Source of the DNA: Flavobacteriales bacterium
Lineage (GTDB): Bacteria; Bacteroidota; Bacteroidia; Flavobacteriales; BACL11
Length of the DNA: 45,090 bases
Assembly (NCBI GenBank): GCA_002696275.1
Contig: NZRO01000046.1
Location: forward strand, 8,578 to 53,667
Direction of reading: 5' to 3'
Each line of letters starts with the position of its first letter. The first letter of the stretch is position 1. Shown in pieces: positions 21,645-30,430 of the stretch. The notes beneath the pieces are model-generated. The model was not told the origin of the DNA. It worked only from the letters and a program-made list of their open reading frames with translations, and did no database searches. The translations under genes were made by a program, and so were the position numbers.

Positions 21645-22582
21645 TATTTTATTGTTTCTTTAATTTTATTAGCCAAATCTGCTTCTACAACATCCTTGGT
21701 CAAAGTAATCATATTTTTAATGGCAATTTCATTTGAGATTCCGTGCCCAATAATTACTGTTTTATTTAGCCCTAAAATAGGGGTCCCTCCATAGTTTTCG
21801 TAATTAAACCTCTTGAAATAATCGTCTTCACCCCCTCTTTTCTTTATGAGAGTATAAAATGCTTCCATTTCTTTTAACACAATATTTCCAGTAAAACCAT
21901 CACAAACAATAACATCTGAGTAATCAGAAAACAGGTCTCTACTTTCTATATTTCCTATAAAATTATAATCATTTGTACCCTCCATAATTGGATAAGTAGC
22001 TTGTGTTAACATATTTCCCTTTGTTTTCTCTTCCCCTAGGTTTAAAAGCCCAACCTTAGGATTAGAAATTCCACAAACATGCTTTGCAAATAAAGATCCT
22101 AAAACACCAAACTGATATAATACATCTGGTTTACAATCTGCATTTGCTCCAACATCGAGAAGAATACCGACCTTACCATTTTCTTTGGGAATAATAGTAG
22201 AAATACAAGGCCTTAAAACTCCACTTATTGCTTTGACAGAGAAAAACCCTCCAGCGAGCATAGCCCCTGTATTACCTGCAGATGCAAATCCATCTATTTT
22301 TCCGATAGATAAATAATGAAACCCTACAGAAATACTCGAGTTAGACTTTTGTTTTAATGCTTTTACAGCGTGTTCTCCCATGTCAATTACATCTGTGCAA
22401 TCAACAATATCAAAAATATTTTCCGAAAAATTATGAGATTTTAATTCAGTAAGAATTTTATTTTTATTTCCAAATAAAACTATTTTAGTTCCCTCAGGTA
22501 ATTCTTTCTGTGCTAATATTGCCCCATGCACAGTTTTTTGAGGAGCAAAATCTCCCCCCATGATATCTATTCCGATTCTCAT
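21644..22582 (-). CDS. plsX: phosphate acyltransferase
   Basis: [36 protein letters not shown]. Confidence 0.97.
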   Translation of the reverse strand: MRIGIDIMGGDFAPQKTVHGAILAQKELPEGTKIVLFGNKNKILTELKSHNFSENIFDIVDCTDVIDMGEHAVKALKQKSNSSISVGFHYLSIGKIDGFASAGNTGAMLAGGFFSVKAISGVLRPCISTIIPKENGKVGILLDVGANADCKPDVLYQFGVLGSLFAKHVCGISNPKVGLLNLGEEKTKGNMLTQATYPIMEGTNDYNFIGNIESRDLFSDYSDVIVCDGFTGNIVLKEMEAFYTLIKKRGGEDDYFKRFNYENYGGTPILGLNKTVIIGHGISNEIAIKNMITLTKDVVEADLANKIKETIK

Positions 22583-22588
22583 ATAAAA

Positions 22589-22609
22589 TTTATAGTTGTA
22601 AACTATAAA
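22589..22609 (-). promoter_or_regulatory. rpmF-plsX intercistronic perfect hairpin (TTTATAGTT-GTA-AACTATAAA)
   Basis: 9-bp perfect arms, 3-nt loop, located between the rpmF stop and the plsX start. Confidence 0.5.
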
Positions 22610-22614
22610 ATAAG

Positions 22615-22794
22615 TTATGAGTCAGAAAATAATTTTCCCTTATAGTAAATTTTCCCTTCGTGTTCATAGGCTCTATGATACAAGTGTGACTCCCCTGTTT
22701 CCTTACACACTTTAATTGTTTGTTCTGATGCCTTATAATGTGTTCTTCTTTTGTCTCTTCTTGTTTTTGAGATTTTTCGTTTTGGATGCGCCAT
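22615..22794 (-). CDS. rpmF: 50S ribosomal protein L32 (missing from the ORF track, 59 aa)
   Basis: reverse translation [59 protein letters not shown]; canonical yceD-rpmF-plsX position. Confidence 0.96.
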   Translation of the reverse strand: MAHPKRKISKTRRDKRRTHYKASEQTIKVCKETGESHLYHRAYEHEGKIYYKGKLFSDS

Positions 22795-22800
22795 TTTGTT

Positions 22801-23313
22801 TTATATTAAATCTTTTATTTTATTTAAATCGTCCCATCTAGGGTCATTTATTTCTTCTCTCTCGGCATATTTATCTAATAACACCATCATTTCTTTGTCG
22901 CAAATGTCATTTCCTACTCCACTATGCTCTATTTTAGAAGGGATAGATAAAATAACCGCCTCGTAAATTAATTGTGAAATATCTAGGTAACTTTGGTTGG
23001 GTTGTATATAGATTATTTCATCTGTATCTTCCATTTCACTTTCGGTTTCTTGTAAAAAAACATCTATTGAATTTATAATCGATAGTTTTATACCTCCCGC
23101 ACACAAATCACAATTAAAATTTAAGATATTCCCTTCAATATTTAAAGATAACTTTAGCTTATTTCCATCTTTAAATAAATTACAATTAACTTTAATTTCT
23201 GAATCTGTTACCTCAGGTTTGACAAATGATTCAAAGAACTTTCCATTAATGTTGAAAAAATACTCATGATTACCATCTTTAATACCTGAAATTCTGATAT
23301 TATAATTGAGCAT
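22801..23313 (-). CDS. DUF177 (YceD) family protein
   Basis: NFNCDLCAGGIKLSI Cys pair, acidic C-terminal half, position before rpmF. Confidence 0.88.
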   Translation of the reverse strand: MLNYNIRISGIKDGNHEYFFNINGKFFESFVKPEVTDSEIKVNCNLFKDGNKLKLSLNIEGNILNFNCDLCAGGIKLSIINSIDVFLQETESEMEDTDEIIYIQPNQSYLDISQLIYEAVILSIPSKIEHSGVGNDICDKEMMVLLDKYAEREEINDPRWDDLNKIKDLI

Positions 23314-23334
23314 CTATTCAATTTTTATAGTTCG

Positions 23335-23342
23335 CAAATATA
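23335..23342 (-). promoter_or_regulatory. -7 box (TATATTTG on minus) for the yceD-rpmF-plsX-fabH-accB-accC operon
   Basis: CAAATATA on plus strand, 21 nt upstream of the yceD ATG. Confidence 0.45.
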
Positions 23343-23371
23343 CTATTTTTTAACAAATGATGCTATAAATT

Positions 23372-24427
23372 CTAATCTTCTGATTTTTTGGGGTTTAAAG
23401 AGTTTTCTTTTAATGAAAAATAAGCCCTTCTTTTTTTAAGAATATCACAAGCTATAAATACAGACTCTCGAAAAGATTGTTCATTAGCAATATTTTTACC
23501 CGCAATATCATAGGCAGTGCCATGAACTGGAGAAGTTCTTACAATATTTAGTCCAGAAGTGTAATTTACGCCTTGAGAAAAGGAAAGTGTTTTAAAGGGA
23601 ATTAGTCCTTGATCATGATACATTGATAAAATTGCATCAAATCGATTTAAATTACTTGGAATAAAGAAACTGTCTGCGGGGTATGGGCCAAAAGATAGAA
23701 TATTATTAACTTCTTTTGATTTTTGTATTGCGGGAATAATTATTTTTTCCTCTTCTAAACCTAGCATTCCATCTTCCCCAGCATGAGGATTTAGCCCAAT
23801 AACCGCAATTTTAGGTCTTCGAATTCCAAAGTCCTGTATAAGAGTAGTATTTATACTTTTTAATTTTTCTGTAATCTTTTCTATTGTAAGTAACTTTGGA
23901 ACTTCAGATAGTGGCACATGAGAGGTTACAAATGCTATTTTCATATTATCACTTATCATCATCATAACTGCTTTTCCATTAAAATTTTGATCTAAGTATT
24001 CAGTATGACCGATAAAATCTTTTTGTATTTTTTGTATTGATGATTTGTTAATAGGAGAGGTAATTAATACATCTATATCATTGTTTTTTAATGATTCTTT
24101 CGCTTTTTCTAAGGAAATAAAGGCATATTTAGCAGATGCCTCTGTAGATTCTCCTAATTTTATTTCAACATCTTCATTCCAACAATTTAGAAGATTTGCT
24201 TGCTTCTCATTAACATCTTTAAATCTATCAATTATATTGAAGCTGAAATTTTTAATTTCATTTACCTTCCTGTGATAAGAAGCCACTTTTCCAGAACCAA
24301 AAACTATAGGGGTACAAAACTCCAACATTCTTTTGTCTATAAAAGTTTTACAGATTACCTCCATACCAACTCCATTAATATCTCCAATAGAAATACCAAC
24401 TCTTAATTTTTTTCTAAATTTTTCCAT
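23372..24427 (-). CDS. pdxA: 4-hydroxythreonine-4-phosphate dehydrogenase
   Basis: GDINGVGMEV, FIGHTEYL, GLNPHAGEDG, MYHDQGLIPFK; ORF extends to 24448 with an alternative start. Confidence 0.95.
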   Translation of the reverse strand: MEKFRKKLRVGISIGDINGVGMEVICKTFIDKRMLEFCTPIVFGSGKVASYHRKVNEIKNFSFNIIDRFKDVNEKQANLLNCWNEDVEIKLGESTEASAKYAFISLEKAKESLKNNDIDVLITSPINKSSIQKIQKDFIGHTEYLDQNFNGKAVMMMISDNMKIAFVTSHVPLSEVPKLLTIEKITEKLKSINTTLIQDFGIRRPKIAVIGLNPHAGEDGMLGLEEEKIIIPAIQKSKEVNNILSFGPYPADSFFIPSNLNRFDAILSMYHDQGLIPFKTLSFSQGVNYTSGLNIVRTSPVHGTAYDIAGKNIANEQSFRESVFIACDILKKRRAYFSLKENSLNPKKSED

Positions 24428-25844
24428 TCGAGTATCTTTTTTTAACAAAATTGTACACTAATCTCACCCCCATTCCTGTAGCTCCTTTTCCCCTATATCC
24501 GTATTTTACCTTTGAATAAACACCTGGCATGTCAATATGAATCCAAGGGTAGTCTGTAAAATGAGACAAAAATTTTCCAGCAGTAATCGCTCCTCCGTAA
24601 GGACCTCCTAGGTTTTTAATATCCGCAATGTCTGATTTTATTAAATCATCATAATCTGACCAGAAAGGAAATTCTGCTAATCTTTCGTGCATTTCTTGGC
24701 CAGATTTTTTGAGTTCGGCGTGATCTTTTTCAGAATCTTTATGCATACTCACTAATCCGTAATGACCAATAGCAGCTACTGCTGCCCCAGTCAGAGTAGC
24801 AAAATCAATAACTAATTCAGGGTTATATTTTTTAGCATAAGATAGAGCATCTGCAAGTATCATTCTGCCTTCAGCATCTGTATTCAAAACTTCCACTTTT
24901 GTTCCATCATACATTGTAATGACATCACCAGGAGCGTAGGCATTTCCTGATGGCCTATTGTCTGTTGCGGGGACTAAAGCCACTATATGTACAGGAAGTT
25001 TGTTTGATGCAATCGCATTAATTGCTCCAATTACAGTTCCAGCTCCACCCATATCTATTTTCATTAAGTCCATAGAGTTTGCAGTAGGTTTTAAACTTAA
25101 TCCTCCCGTATCGTATACAACTCCTTTTCCTACTAATACAATAGGTTGCTTATTTTTTGCATTTTTTGGACTCCATTCCATAATAGTAAATGTTGGCTCG
25201 TCTAAACTTCCTTTGTTTACAGCTAATAACCCTCCCATTTTTATCCCTTCAATCTTCTTTTTATTAAAAACCGTTACTTTAATACCATTTTCTTTTCCAG
25301 ATATTTTAGCTTGGTTTGCAAGATCAATAGCAGTTAGATGAGAGAATGGTTGATTAATTAAATCTCTGGTAAAATAAACAGAATCTATTATGTTTTGTAA
25401 TTCAGAAATCTCACCATCAGAAACATTTATAAGAAAAATTTCTTTTAAGTTATTTGGTTTGGGATCAGACTTATGTTGAGTAAATGTATAGTTTGATAGA
25501 GATAACCCCTCTGCAATTAGTAAAATATCTTTAGATTTTTTGTTTGTAGCTGAGATTACCACTGATTTCTCTGCTCCAAAAGTCGTATGTAACTTATCTC
25601 CAATTAATCTTATAGTTTCATTTCGTTGATTTTTATTTTTCTGTGTTTTAGGGAAAATTAAAGATACAAATCTGTCGTATTGATTGATAGTTATAATTTC
25701 CTTTTCATTTTTCAACTCTTTTTTTATATGTTTTATCTCTTTATCAGAAAAATTTAATTCTGAGAAATTTTGTTTTTTATTTGTTAATAATATCAGATTA
25801 TCTTTTTCAGAAAATGATTTTTTCTTTTTGAGGATTGTTGTCAT
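24414..25844 (-). CDS. M17 leucyl aminopeptidase family protein
   Basis: VGKGVVYDTGGLSLKP, MDLMKIDMGGAG, NTDAEGRMILADAL (NTDAEGRL-type). Confidence 0.95.
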   Translation of the reverse strand: MTTILKKKKSFSEKDNLILLTNKKQNFSELNFSDKEIKHIKKELKNEKEIITINQYDRFVSLIFPKTQKNKNQRNETIRLIGDKLHTTFGAEKSVVISATNKKSKDILLIAEGLSLSNYTFTQHKSDPKPNNLKEIFLINVSDGEISELQNIIDSVYFTRDLINQPFSHLTAIDLANQAKISGKENGIKVTVFNKKKIEGIKMGGLLAVNKGSLDEPTFTIMEWSPKNAKNKQPIVLVGKGVVYDTGGLSLKPTANSMDLMKIDMGGAGTVIGAINAIASNKLPVHIVALVPATDNRPSGNAYAPGDVITMYDGTKVEVLNTDAEGRMILADALSYAKKYNPELVIDFATLTGAAVAAIGHYGLVSMHKDSEKDHAELKKSGQEMHERLAEFPFWSDYDDLIKSDIADIKNLGGPYGGAITAGKFLSHFTDYPWIHIDMPGVYSKVKYGYRGKGATGMGVRLVYNFVKKRYSNGKI

Positions 25845-25852
25845 ATATTTAG

Positions 25853-25860
25853 TACTTTTG
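25853..25860 (+). promoter_or_regulatory. -7 box TACTTTTG for mqnC
   Basis: TAnnTTTG; TTTTG at 25826-25830 could be the -33 box. Confidence 0.45.
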
Positions 25861-25867
25861 GGGACTA

Positions 25868-25875
25868 CAAAATTA
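25868..25875 (-). promoter_or_regulatory. -7 box (TAATTTTG on minus) for the M17 aminopeptidase
   Basis: CAAAATTA on plus, 23 nt upstream of the minus-strand ATG at 25844. Confidence 0.4.
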
Positions 25876-25884
25876 ATTAAATTT

Positions 25885-27009
25885 ATGAATAAGCAAGAGC
25901 TTATACAAAGAGCCTTAAATAAAGACTTTTTGTCTGCAGAGGAGGGACAGTTTCTATATGAAAATCTAGCAACTACAGAGTTAATGTGGATAGCACATGA
26001 GTTACGTCAGAAAGCGGTTCCAGGAAAAATTGTTACATGGCAAATAGATAGAAATGTTAATACCACTAATGCATGCGTTGCAAATTGTAAATTTTGTAAT
26101 TTTTTCAGGCCACCAAAACATCCTGAAGTGTATATAACCTCTATTAAGCAGTATAAGAAAAAAATAGATGAAACCGTTAAGTTTGGAGGAGATCAGATAT
26201 TAATTCAAGGCGGACACCACCCTGAATTAGGATTAGAATATTATTGTAATTTATTTAAAGAGTTAAAAGTGCTTTATCCCAATGTAAAACTACATGCCTT
26301 AGGCCCTCCTGAAATAGCTCATATTTGTAAGATTGATAATATTACATACAAACAGGCGTTAACAGCTTTAAAAGAGTCAGGAATGGATAGTTTACCTGGG
26401 GCAGGAGCTGAAATTTTGAACGATAGAGTAAGAAGGATAATTAGTACTGGTAAGTGTTCTGGGCAAGTTTGGTTAGATATTATGAGAGAAGCTCATAAGT
26501 TAGGAATCACTACTTCGGCAACTATGATGTTTGGACATGTGGAAACAATAGAGGAGAGGTTTGAACATTTAGTTTTGATTAGAAAAGTACAGTCTGAAAA
26601 GCCAAAAGGAACTAAAGGTTTTAATGCTTTTATACCTTGGCCATACATGGATGATGGAACTTTGTTACAGCGAGTAAAAGGAGTAAACAATTCTGTTTCT
26701 GATGATGAATATATCAGAACTCTAGCAATTAGCAGAATTATGCTTCCTAATATTAACAACATTCAAGCTTCTTGGCTTACGGTTGGACCTAAAACTGCAC
26801 AGATATGTTTACATGGCGGTGCTAATGATATGGGGTCTATTATGTTAGAAGAGAATGTAGTTTCTGTTGCAGGAGCTCCACACCGTTTTACTTCTAATGA
26901 TATACAAGAGTGTATTAGAGAAGCGGGATTTGAGCCTCAGCTCAGAAATCAGGAATATGATTTTAGAGAATTACCAGAAACTTTAGAACAACAAGTAATA
27001 GATTATTAA
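25885..27009 (+). CDS. mqnC: cyclic dehypoxanthinyl futalosine synthase (radical SAM, menaquinone futalosine pathway)
   Basis: NTTNACVANCKFCNFFR (CxxxCxxC), ILIQGGHHPELGLEYY, GAGAEILNDRVRRIIS, ATMMFGHVET; start set to ATG 25885 instead of ORF start 25684. Confidence 0.92.
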   Translation: MNKQELIQRALNKDFLSAEEGQFLYENLATTELMWIAHELRQKAVPGKIVTWQIDRNVNTTNACVANCKFCNFFRPPKHPEVYITSIKQYKKKIDETVKFGGDQILIQGGHHPELGLEYYCNLFKELKVLYPNVKLHALGPPEIAHICKIDNITYKQALTALKESGMDSLPGAGAEILNDRVRRIISTGKCSGQVWLDIMREAHKLGITTSATMMFGHVETIEERFEHLVLIRKVQSEKPKGTKGFNAFIPWPYMDDGTLLQRVKGVNNSVSDDEYIRTLAISRIMLPNINNIQASWLTVGPKTAQICLHGGANDMGSIMLEENVVSVAGAPHRFTSNDIQECIREAGFEPQLRNQEYDFRELPETLEQQVIDY

Positions 27010-27010
27010 A

Positions 27011-27598
27011 ATGTTTACAGGAATTATTGAGAATGTTGCTAGAGTGGTTTCCTTAAAAAAGGAGGGAGAAAACTTACATATTAGTTGTTCTAGCATATTA
27101 GCAAGAGAGTTTAAAATTGACCAAAGTGTTTCCCATAATGGAGTGTGTTTAACAGTGATAGAAGTAAATAATGAAGAGTACACAGTAACCGCAGTAAAGG
27201 AAACTTTAAGATTAAGTAACTTGTCGCAATTGAAAGTAGGAGATGAGATAAATATTGAAAGGTGTATGCAGCTTGGAGGCAGATTAGATGGTCATATAGT
27301 ACAGGGACATGTCGATATTACAGCAAGTTGTACTGATATTCAAGATGAAGGGGGATCTTGGAAATTTGCATTTAAGCATAAAGAATCAGAACATTTTACT
27401 GTAGAAAAAGGATCCATTTGTGTAAATGGAGTTAGTTTAACGGTATGTAATTCTAAGGAAGATAGATTTTCAGTAGCAATTATTCCTTATACTTTTGAAA
27501 ACACGAATTTTAAAAATTTAAAAATTGGAGATAATGTAAATATTGAGTTTGATATTGTTGGAAAATATATCAGCAAGATGATCTATAAAGATTTTTAA
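27011..27598 (+). CDS. ribE: riboflavin synthase, alpha subunit
   Basis: MFTGIIENVARV, duplicated lumazine-binding domains, SHNGVCLTV and SICVNGVSLTV. Confidence 0.96.
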   Translation: MFTGIIENVARVVSLKKEGENLHISCSSILAREFKIDQSVSHNGVCLTVIEVNNEEYTVTAVKETLRLSNLSQLKVGDEINIERCMQLGGRLDGHIVQGHVDITASCTDIQDEGGSWKFAFKHKESEHFTVEKGSICVNGVSLTVCNSKEDRFSVAIIPYTFENTNFKNLKIGDNVNIEFDIVGKYISKMIYKDF

Positions 27599-27600
27599 AA

Positions 27601-28041
27601 ATGACAGAATCAAAACAAAAAAAATACGACAAAGCATATTTGAGAATGGCTTTAGAATGGGCAAAGCTTTCTCATTGTAAAAGAAAAAAGGTTGGGGCTA
27701 TTATTGTAAAAAATAGAATGATTATATCTGATGGATATAATGGAACCCCCTCAGGCTTTGACAATTGTTGTGAGGATGAAAATGGAAAAACACATTGGTT
27801 TGTATTACATGCTGAGGCTAATGCAATCCTAAAAACAGCCGGATCTACTCATGATTGTAGTGGAGCTACTTTATATCTTACTATGTCTCCTTGTAAGGAG
27901 TGTAGCAAATTAATTCATCAATCCGGCATAAAGAGATTAGTATATATAAATGCGTATAAAGATATATCTGGAATAGATTTTTTGATAGAAGCAGGCGTAG
28001 AGATTTGTAAACTAGATTTAAGTGAATTAGATGAAGAATAA
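27601..28041 (+). CDS. dCMP deaminase family protein
   Basis: GYNGTPSGFDNC, VLHAEANAIL, TMSPCKECSKLI zinc deaminase motifs. Confidence 0.95.
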   Translation: MTESKQKKYDKAYLRMALEWAKLSHCKRKKVGAIIVKNRMIISDGYNGTPSGFDNCCEDENGKTHWFVLHAEANAILKTAGSTHDCSGATLYLTMSPCKECSKLIHQSGIKRLVYINAYKDISGIDFLIEAGVEICKLDLSELDEE

Positions 28042-29557
28042 GAGTTATCGTCCAATTATTTATTCACTTATTCTAATTTTGGGAATATTCTTAGGAAAGT
28101 TTTTGATAAATGAAACCCCCTCACCACAAAATTCTAAATTAGATTCAATACTCCAATTAGTTCAAGAAAATTATGTAGATGGTTTTGACATTTCTGAACA
28201 TGAAGATGAAATTTTAATTGCTATTATGCGGGAACTAGACCCTCATTCTGGATATATCCCAAAAACAGAACAAAGTTATATGGAGGAGCAGATGAGTGGA
28301 AGTTTCAGTGGTGTTGGTATAGAGTTTAACATAATAAAGGATAGTTTGGTTGTAGTTTCCCCAATCTCTGGTGGGCCTTCTGAAAAATTAGGCATACTTT
28401 CTGGAGATAGAATTGTTGAGGTTGATGGTGAAGATTTTGCTTCAGTAGGCTTAACTAATACAGAGGTTATAGAAAAATTAAGAGGAGAAAAAGGATCGGA
28501 AGTATCAGTAAAAATTTACAGAAGAGGTGAAAAAGAATTATTAGAATACACCATAGAAAGAGGAGAGATTCCACTATATAGCGTAGATGCGTCTTTTATG
28601 ATAGATGAAGAGATTGGATATGTAAAAGTTAATCGTTTTTCTGCAACTACTAATGAGGAGTTCTATAATGCTACTAATAATCTCTTGACTTCTGGAATGA
28701 AAAAAATGGTTTTAGATTTAAGGGACAATCCTGGAGGCTATTTGGGTTCTGCAATATTTATGTGTAATGAATTTTTGGAGAAAGGAGAACTTATAGTATA
28801 TACGGAGGGAAAGTATAGAAGTAAAGAAGAAATATTTTCAGATGATGGAGGAAGTTTGAAGGACATAGAATTAGTAATTTTAATTAACGAAGGTTCCGCT
28901 TCAGCTTCTGAAATTGTATCCGGTTGTATCCAAGATTTGGACAGAGGAATATTAGTTGGGAATAGATCTTTTGGAAAAGGATTGGTTCAAGAAGAGATAC
29001 TATTAAATGATGGTTCTGCAGTTAGGATTACTACCCAAAGATATTATATTCCTTCAGGTAGAAGTATTCAGAAGCCTTACGATATGAGTGACAAGGAGTA
29101 TAATACGGAGATGTATACAAGGAACTTACAAAATGAAGAGCAAAATATACCAGACTCTTTAAAATATATCACAAAAAAAGGTAGAGTAGTATTTGGAGGG
29201 GGTGGAGTTACCCCAGACTCTATAATTAGTGTAGATGTAAGTTTGAATTATAGTGTGTTTAACAGATTGAGATCTAAAAATTGGATAACAGAATTTTGTT
29301 TGAATGAACAAAAATTCTTGGAAAATTTGGAGAGAATAAGTGATTTAGATGAAGATGTTTTGATGCAAAAATTTAGACTCTTTGTACAAAATAAAAACCC
29401 TGATTTTGATTTAAGTATGGGGAATAAAGAGCTTTTAGATTTAAAAAAATTTATAAAGGCAAATATCGCTAAAAACCTTTGGGGTAATGATACTTATTTT
29501 AAGGTGTTATCTGAAAAGGACGACTACATACAAAAAGCTATAGAGATATTAAATTAA
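28031..29557 (+). CDS. S41-family C-terminal processing peptidase with PDZ domain
   Basis: GVGIEFNIIKDSLVVVSPISGGPSEKLGI PDZ; VLDLRDNPGGYL; NEGSASASEIVSG catalytic Ser; FGKGLVQ Lys. Confidence 0.95.
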   Translation: MKNKSYRPIIYSLILILGIFLGKFLINETPSPQNSKLDSILQLVQENYVDGFDISEHEDEILIAIMRELDPHSGYIPKTEQSYMEEQMSGSFSGVGIEFNIIKDSLVVVSPISGGPSEKLGILSGDRIVEVDGEDFASVGLTNTEVIEKLRGEKGSEVSVKIYRRGEKELLEYTIERGEIPLYSVDASFMIDEEIGYVKVNRFSATTNEEFYNATNNLLTSGMKKMVLDLRDNPGGYLGSAIFMCNEFLEKGELIVYTEGKYRSKEEIFSDDGGSLKDIELVILINEGSASASEIVSGCIQDLDRGILVGNRSFGKGLVQEEILLNDGSAVRITTQRYYIPSGRSIQKPYDMSDKEYNTEMYTRNLQNEEQNIPDSLKYITKKGRVVFGGGGVTPDSIISVDVSLNYSVFNRLRSKNWITEFCLNEQKFLENLERISDLDEDVLMQKFRLFVQNKNPDFDLSMGNKELLDLKKFIKANIAKNLWGNDTYFKVLSEKDDYIQKAIEILN

Positions 29558-29590
29558 AATACATTTCTATAATTGAGAAATTTTATCATT

Positions 29591-30391
29591 ATGAAACAAA
29601 TATGCACAAAATTAGTTGAGTCTAAAATATTTGAACAGTTTATTGTTTTAGTAATTCTAATTAATTGTCTTCTTATAGGAGTTGAGACTTATTTTACAAA
29701 TCCACTAATTCAATCTATTCAATTTATCGCTTTAATAATCTTTATTTTAGAGGTTTTTGTTAGGTATATTGCTAGTAAAAACACAAAGGAATATTTTAGT
29801 TCGGGATGGAATGTTTTTGATTTTTCTATTGTTTTGATTTGTTTGATTCCGCCTGATATTTTTGTTAACGCTAGCGTAGCTACTACTTTTAGAGTACTGA
29901 GAGTTTTTAGAGTTTTCCGTCTGCTAAAAACAAATACAGAGGTAAGACTCATAGTAAATGTTTTATGGAAATCAGTAAACACTCTTTTTTATAATTTCTT
30001 ATTCTTTCTTATATTTCTATATTTATTTGCAATAATCGGAGTTACTTTGTTTAAATTACCTGAGTCTCCAAAGCCTGAAACTAAAACTTATCAAAATCTT
30101 CAAGAATATGTTATTGAAGCTCCAAATGCTCCGGCAATATCTCCCGACCCCTATTATAATTTAAGTGAAACAATGTTTACTTTATTTAGAATATTAACTG
30201 GAGAGGACTGGACGGATATTAGATATAATTTAATTAAAGCTAGCGATAAAGGTTTGATTACTGTACCTTCATGGGTAATAACATCTTACCATGTAATTTG
30301 GTACATTCTATCCGCCTTTTTATTATTGAATCTTTTAGTAGGAGCAATATTAAATAATTATCAGTTAACCATGAAGGAGTATAAAAATTAA
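29591..30391 (+). CDS. single-domain voltage-gated ion channel (6TM ion transporter)
   Basis: S4-like TTFRVLRVFRVFRLLK; pore segment TMFTLFRILTGEDWTDIRYN; S6 YILSAFLLLNLLVGAILNNY; ATG at 29591 preferred over TTG 29573. Confidence 0.92.
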   Translation: MKQICTKLVESKIFEQFIVLVILINCLLIGVETYFTNPLIQSIQFIALIIFILEVFVRYIASKNTKEYFSSGWNVFDFSIVLICLIPPDIFVNASVATTFRVLRVFRVFRLLKTNTEVRLIVNVLWKSVNTLFYNFLFFLIFLYLFAIIGVTLFKLPESPKPETKTYQNLQEYVIEAPNAPAISPDPYYNLSETMFTLFRILTGEDWTDIRYNLIKASDKGLITVPSWVITSYHVIWYILSAFLLLNLLVGAILNNYQLTMKEYKN

Positions 30392-30395
30392 ACAA

Positions 30396-30403
30396 TACTT
30401 TTG
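30396..30403 (+). promoter_or_regulatory. -7 box TACTTTTG upstream of the EF-hand protein gene
   Basis: TAnnTTTG, 27 nt before ATG 30431. Confidence 0.4.
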
Positions 30404-30430
30404 CGTTCACGGTCTAAATAAAAAAATAAT

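Noticed and set aside
24045-25341. Plus-strand ORFs 24045-24275, 24200-24406, 24958-25341
   Set aside because: Antisense shadows of pdxA and the M17 aminopeptidase.
25684-25884. 67-codon N-terminal extension of the mqnC ORF
   Set aside because: Low-complexity Phe/Ile-rich antisense of the M17 aminopeptidase 5' end; MqnC homology begins at ATG 25885, behind a plausible promoter.
26493-29982. Minus-strand ORFs 26493-26762, 26983-27183, 29719-29982
   Set aside because: Antisense to mqnC, ribE and the ion channel, all strongly supported on the plus strand.
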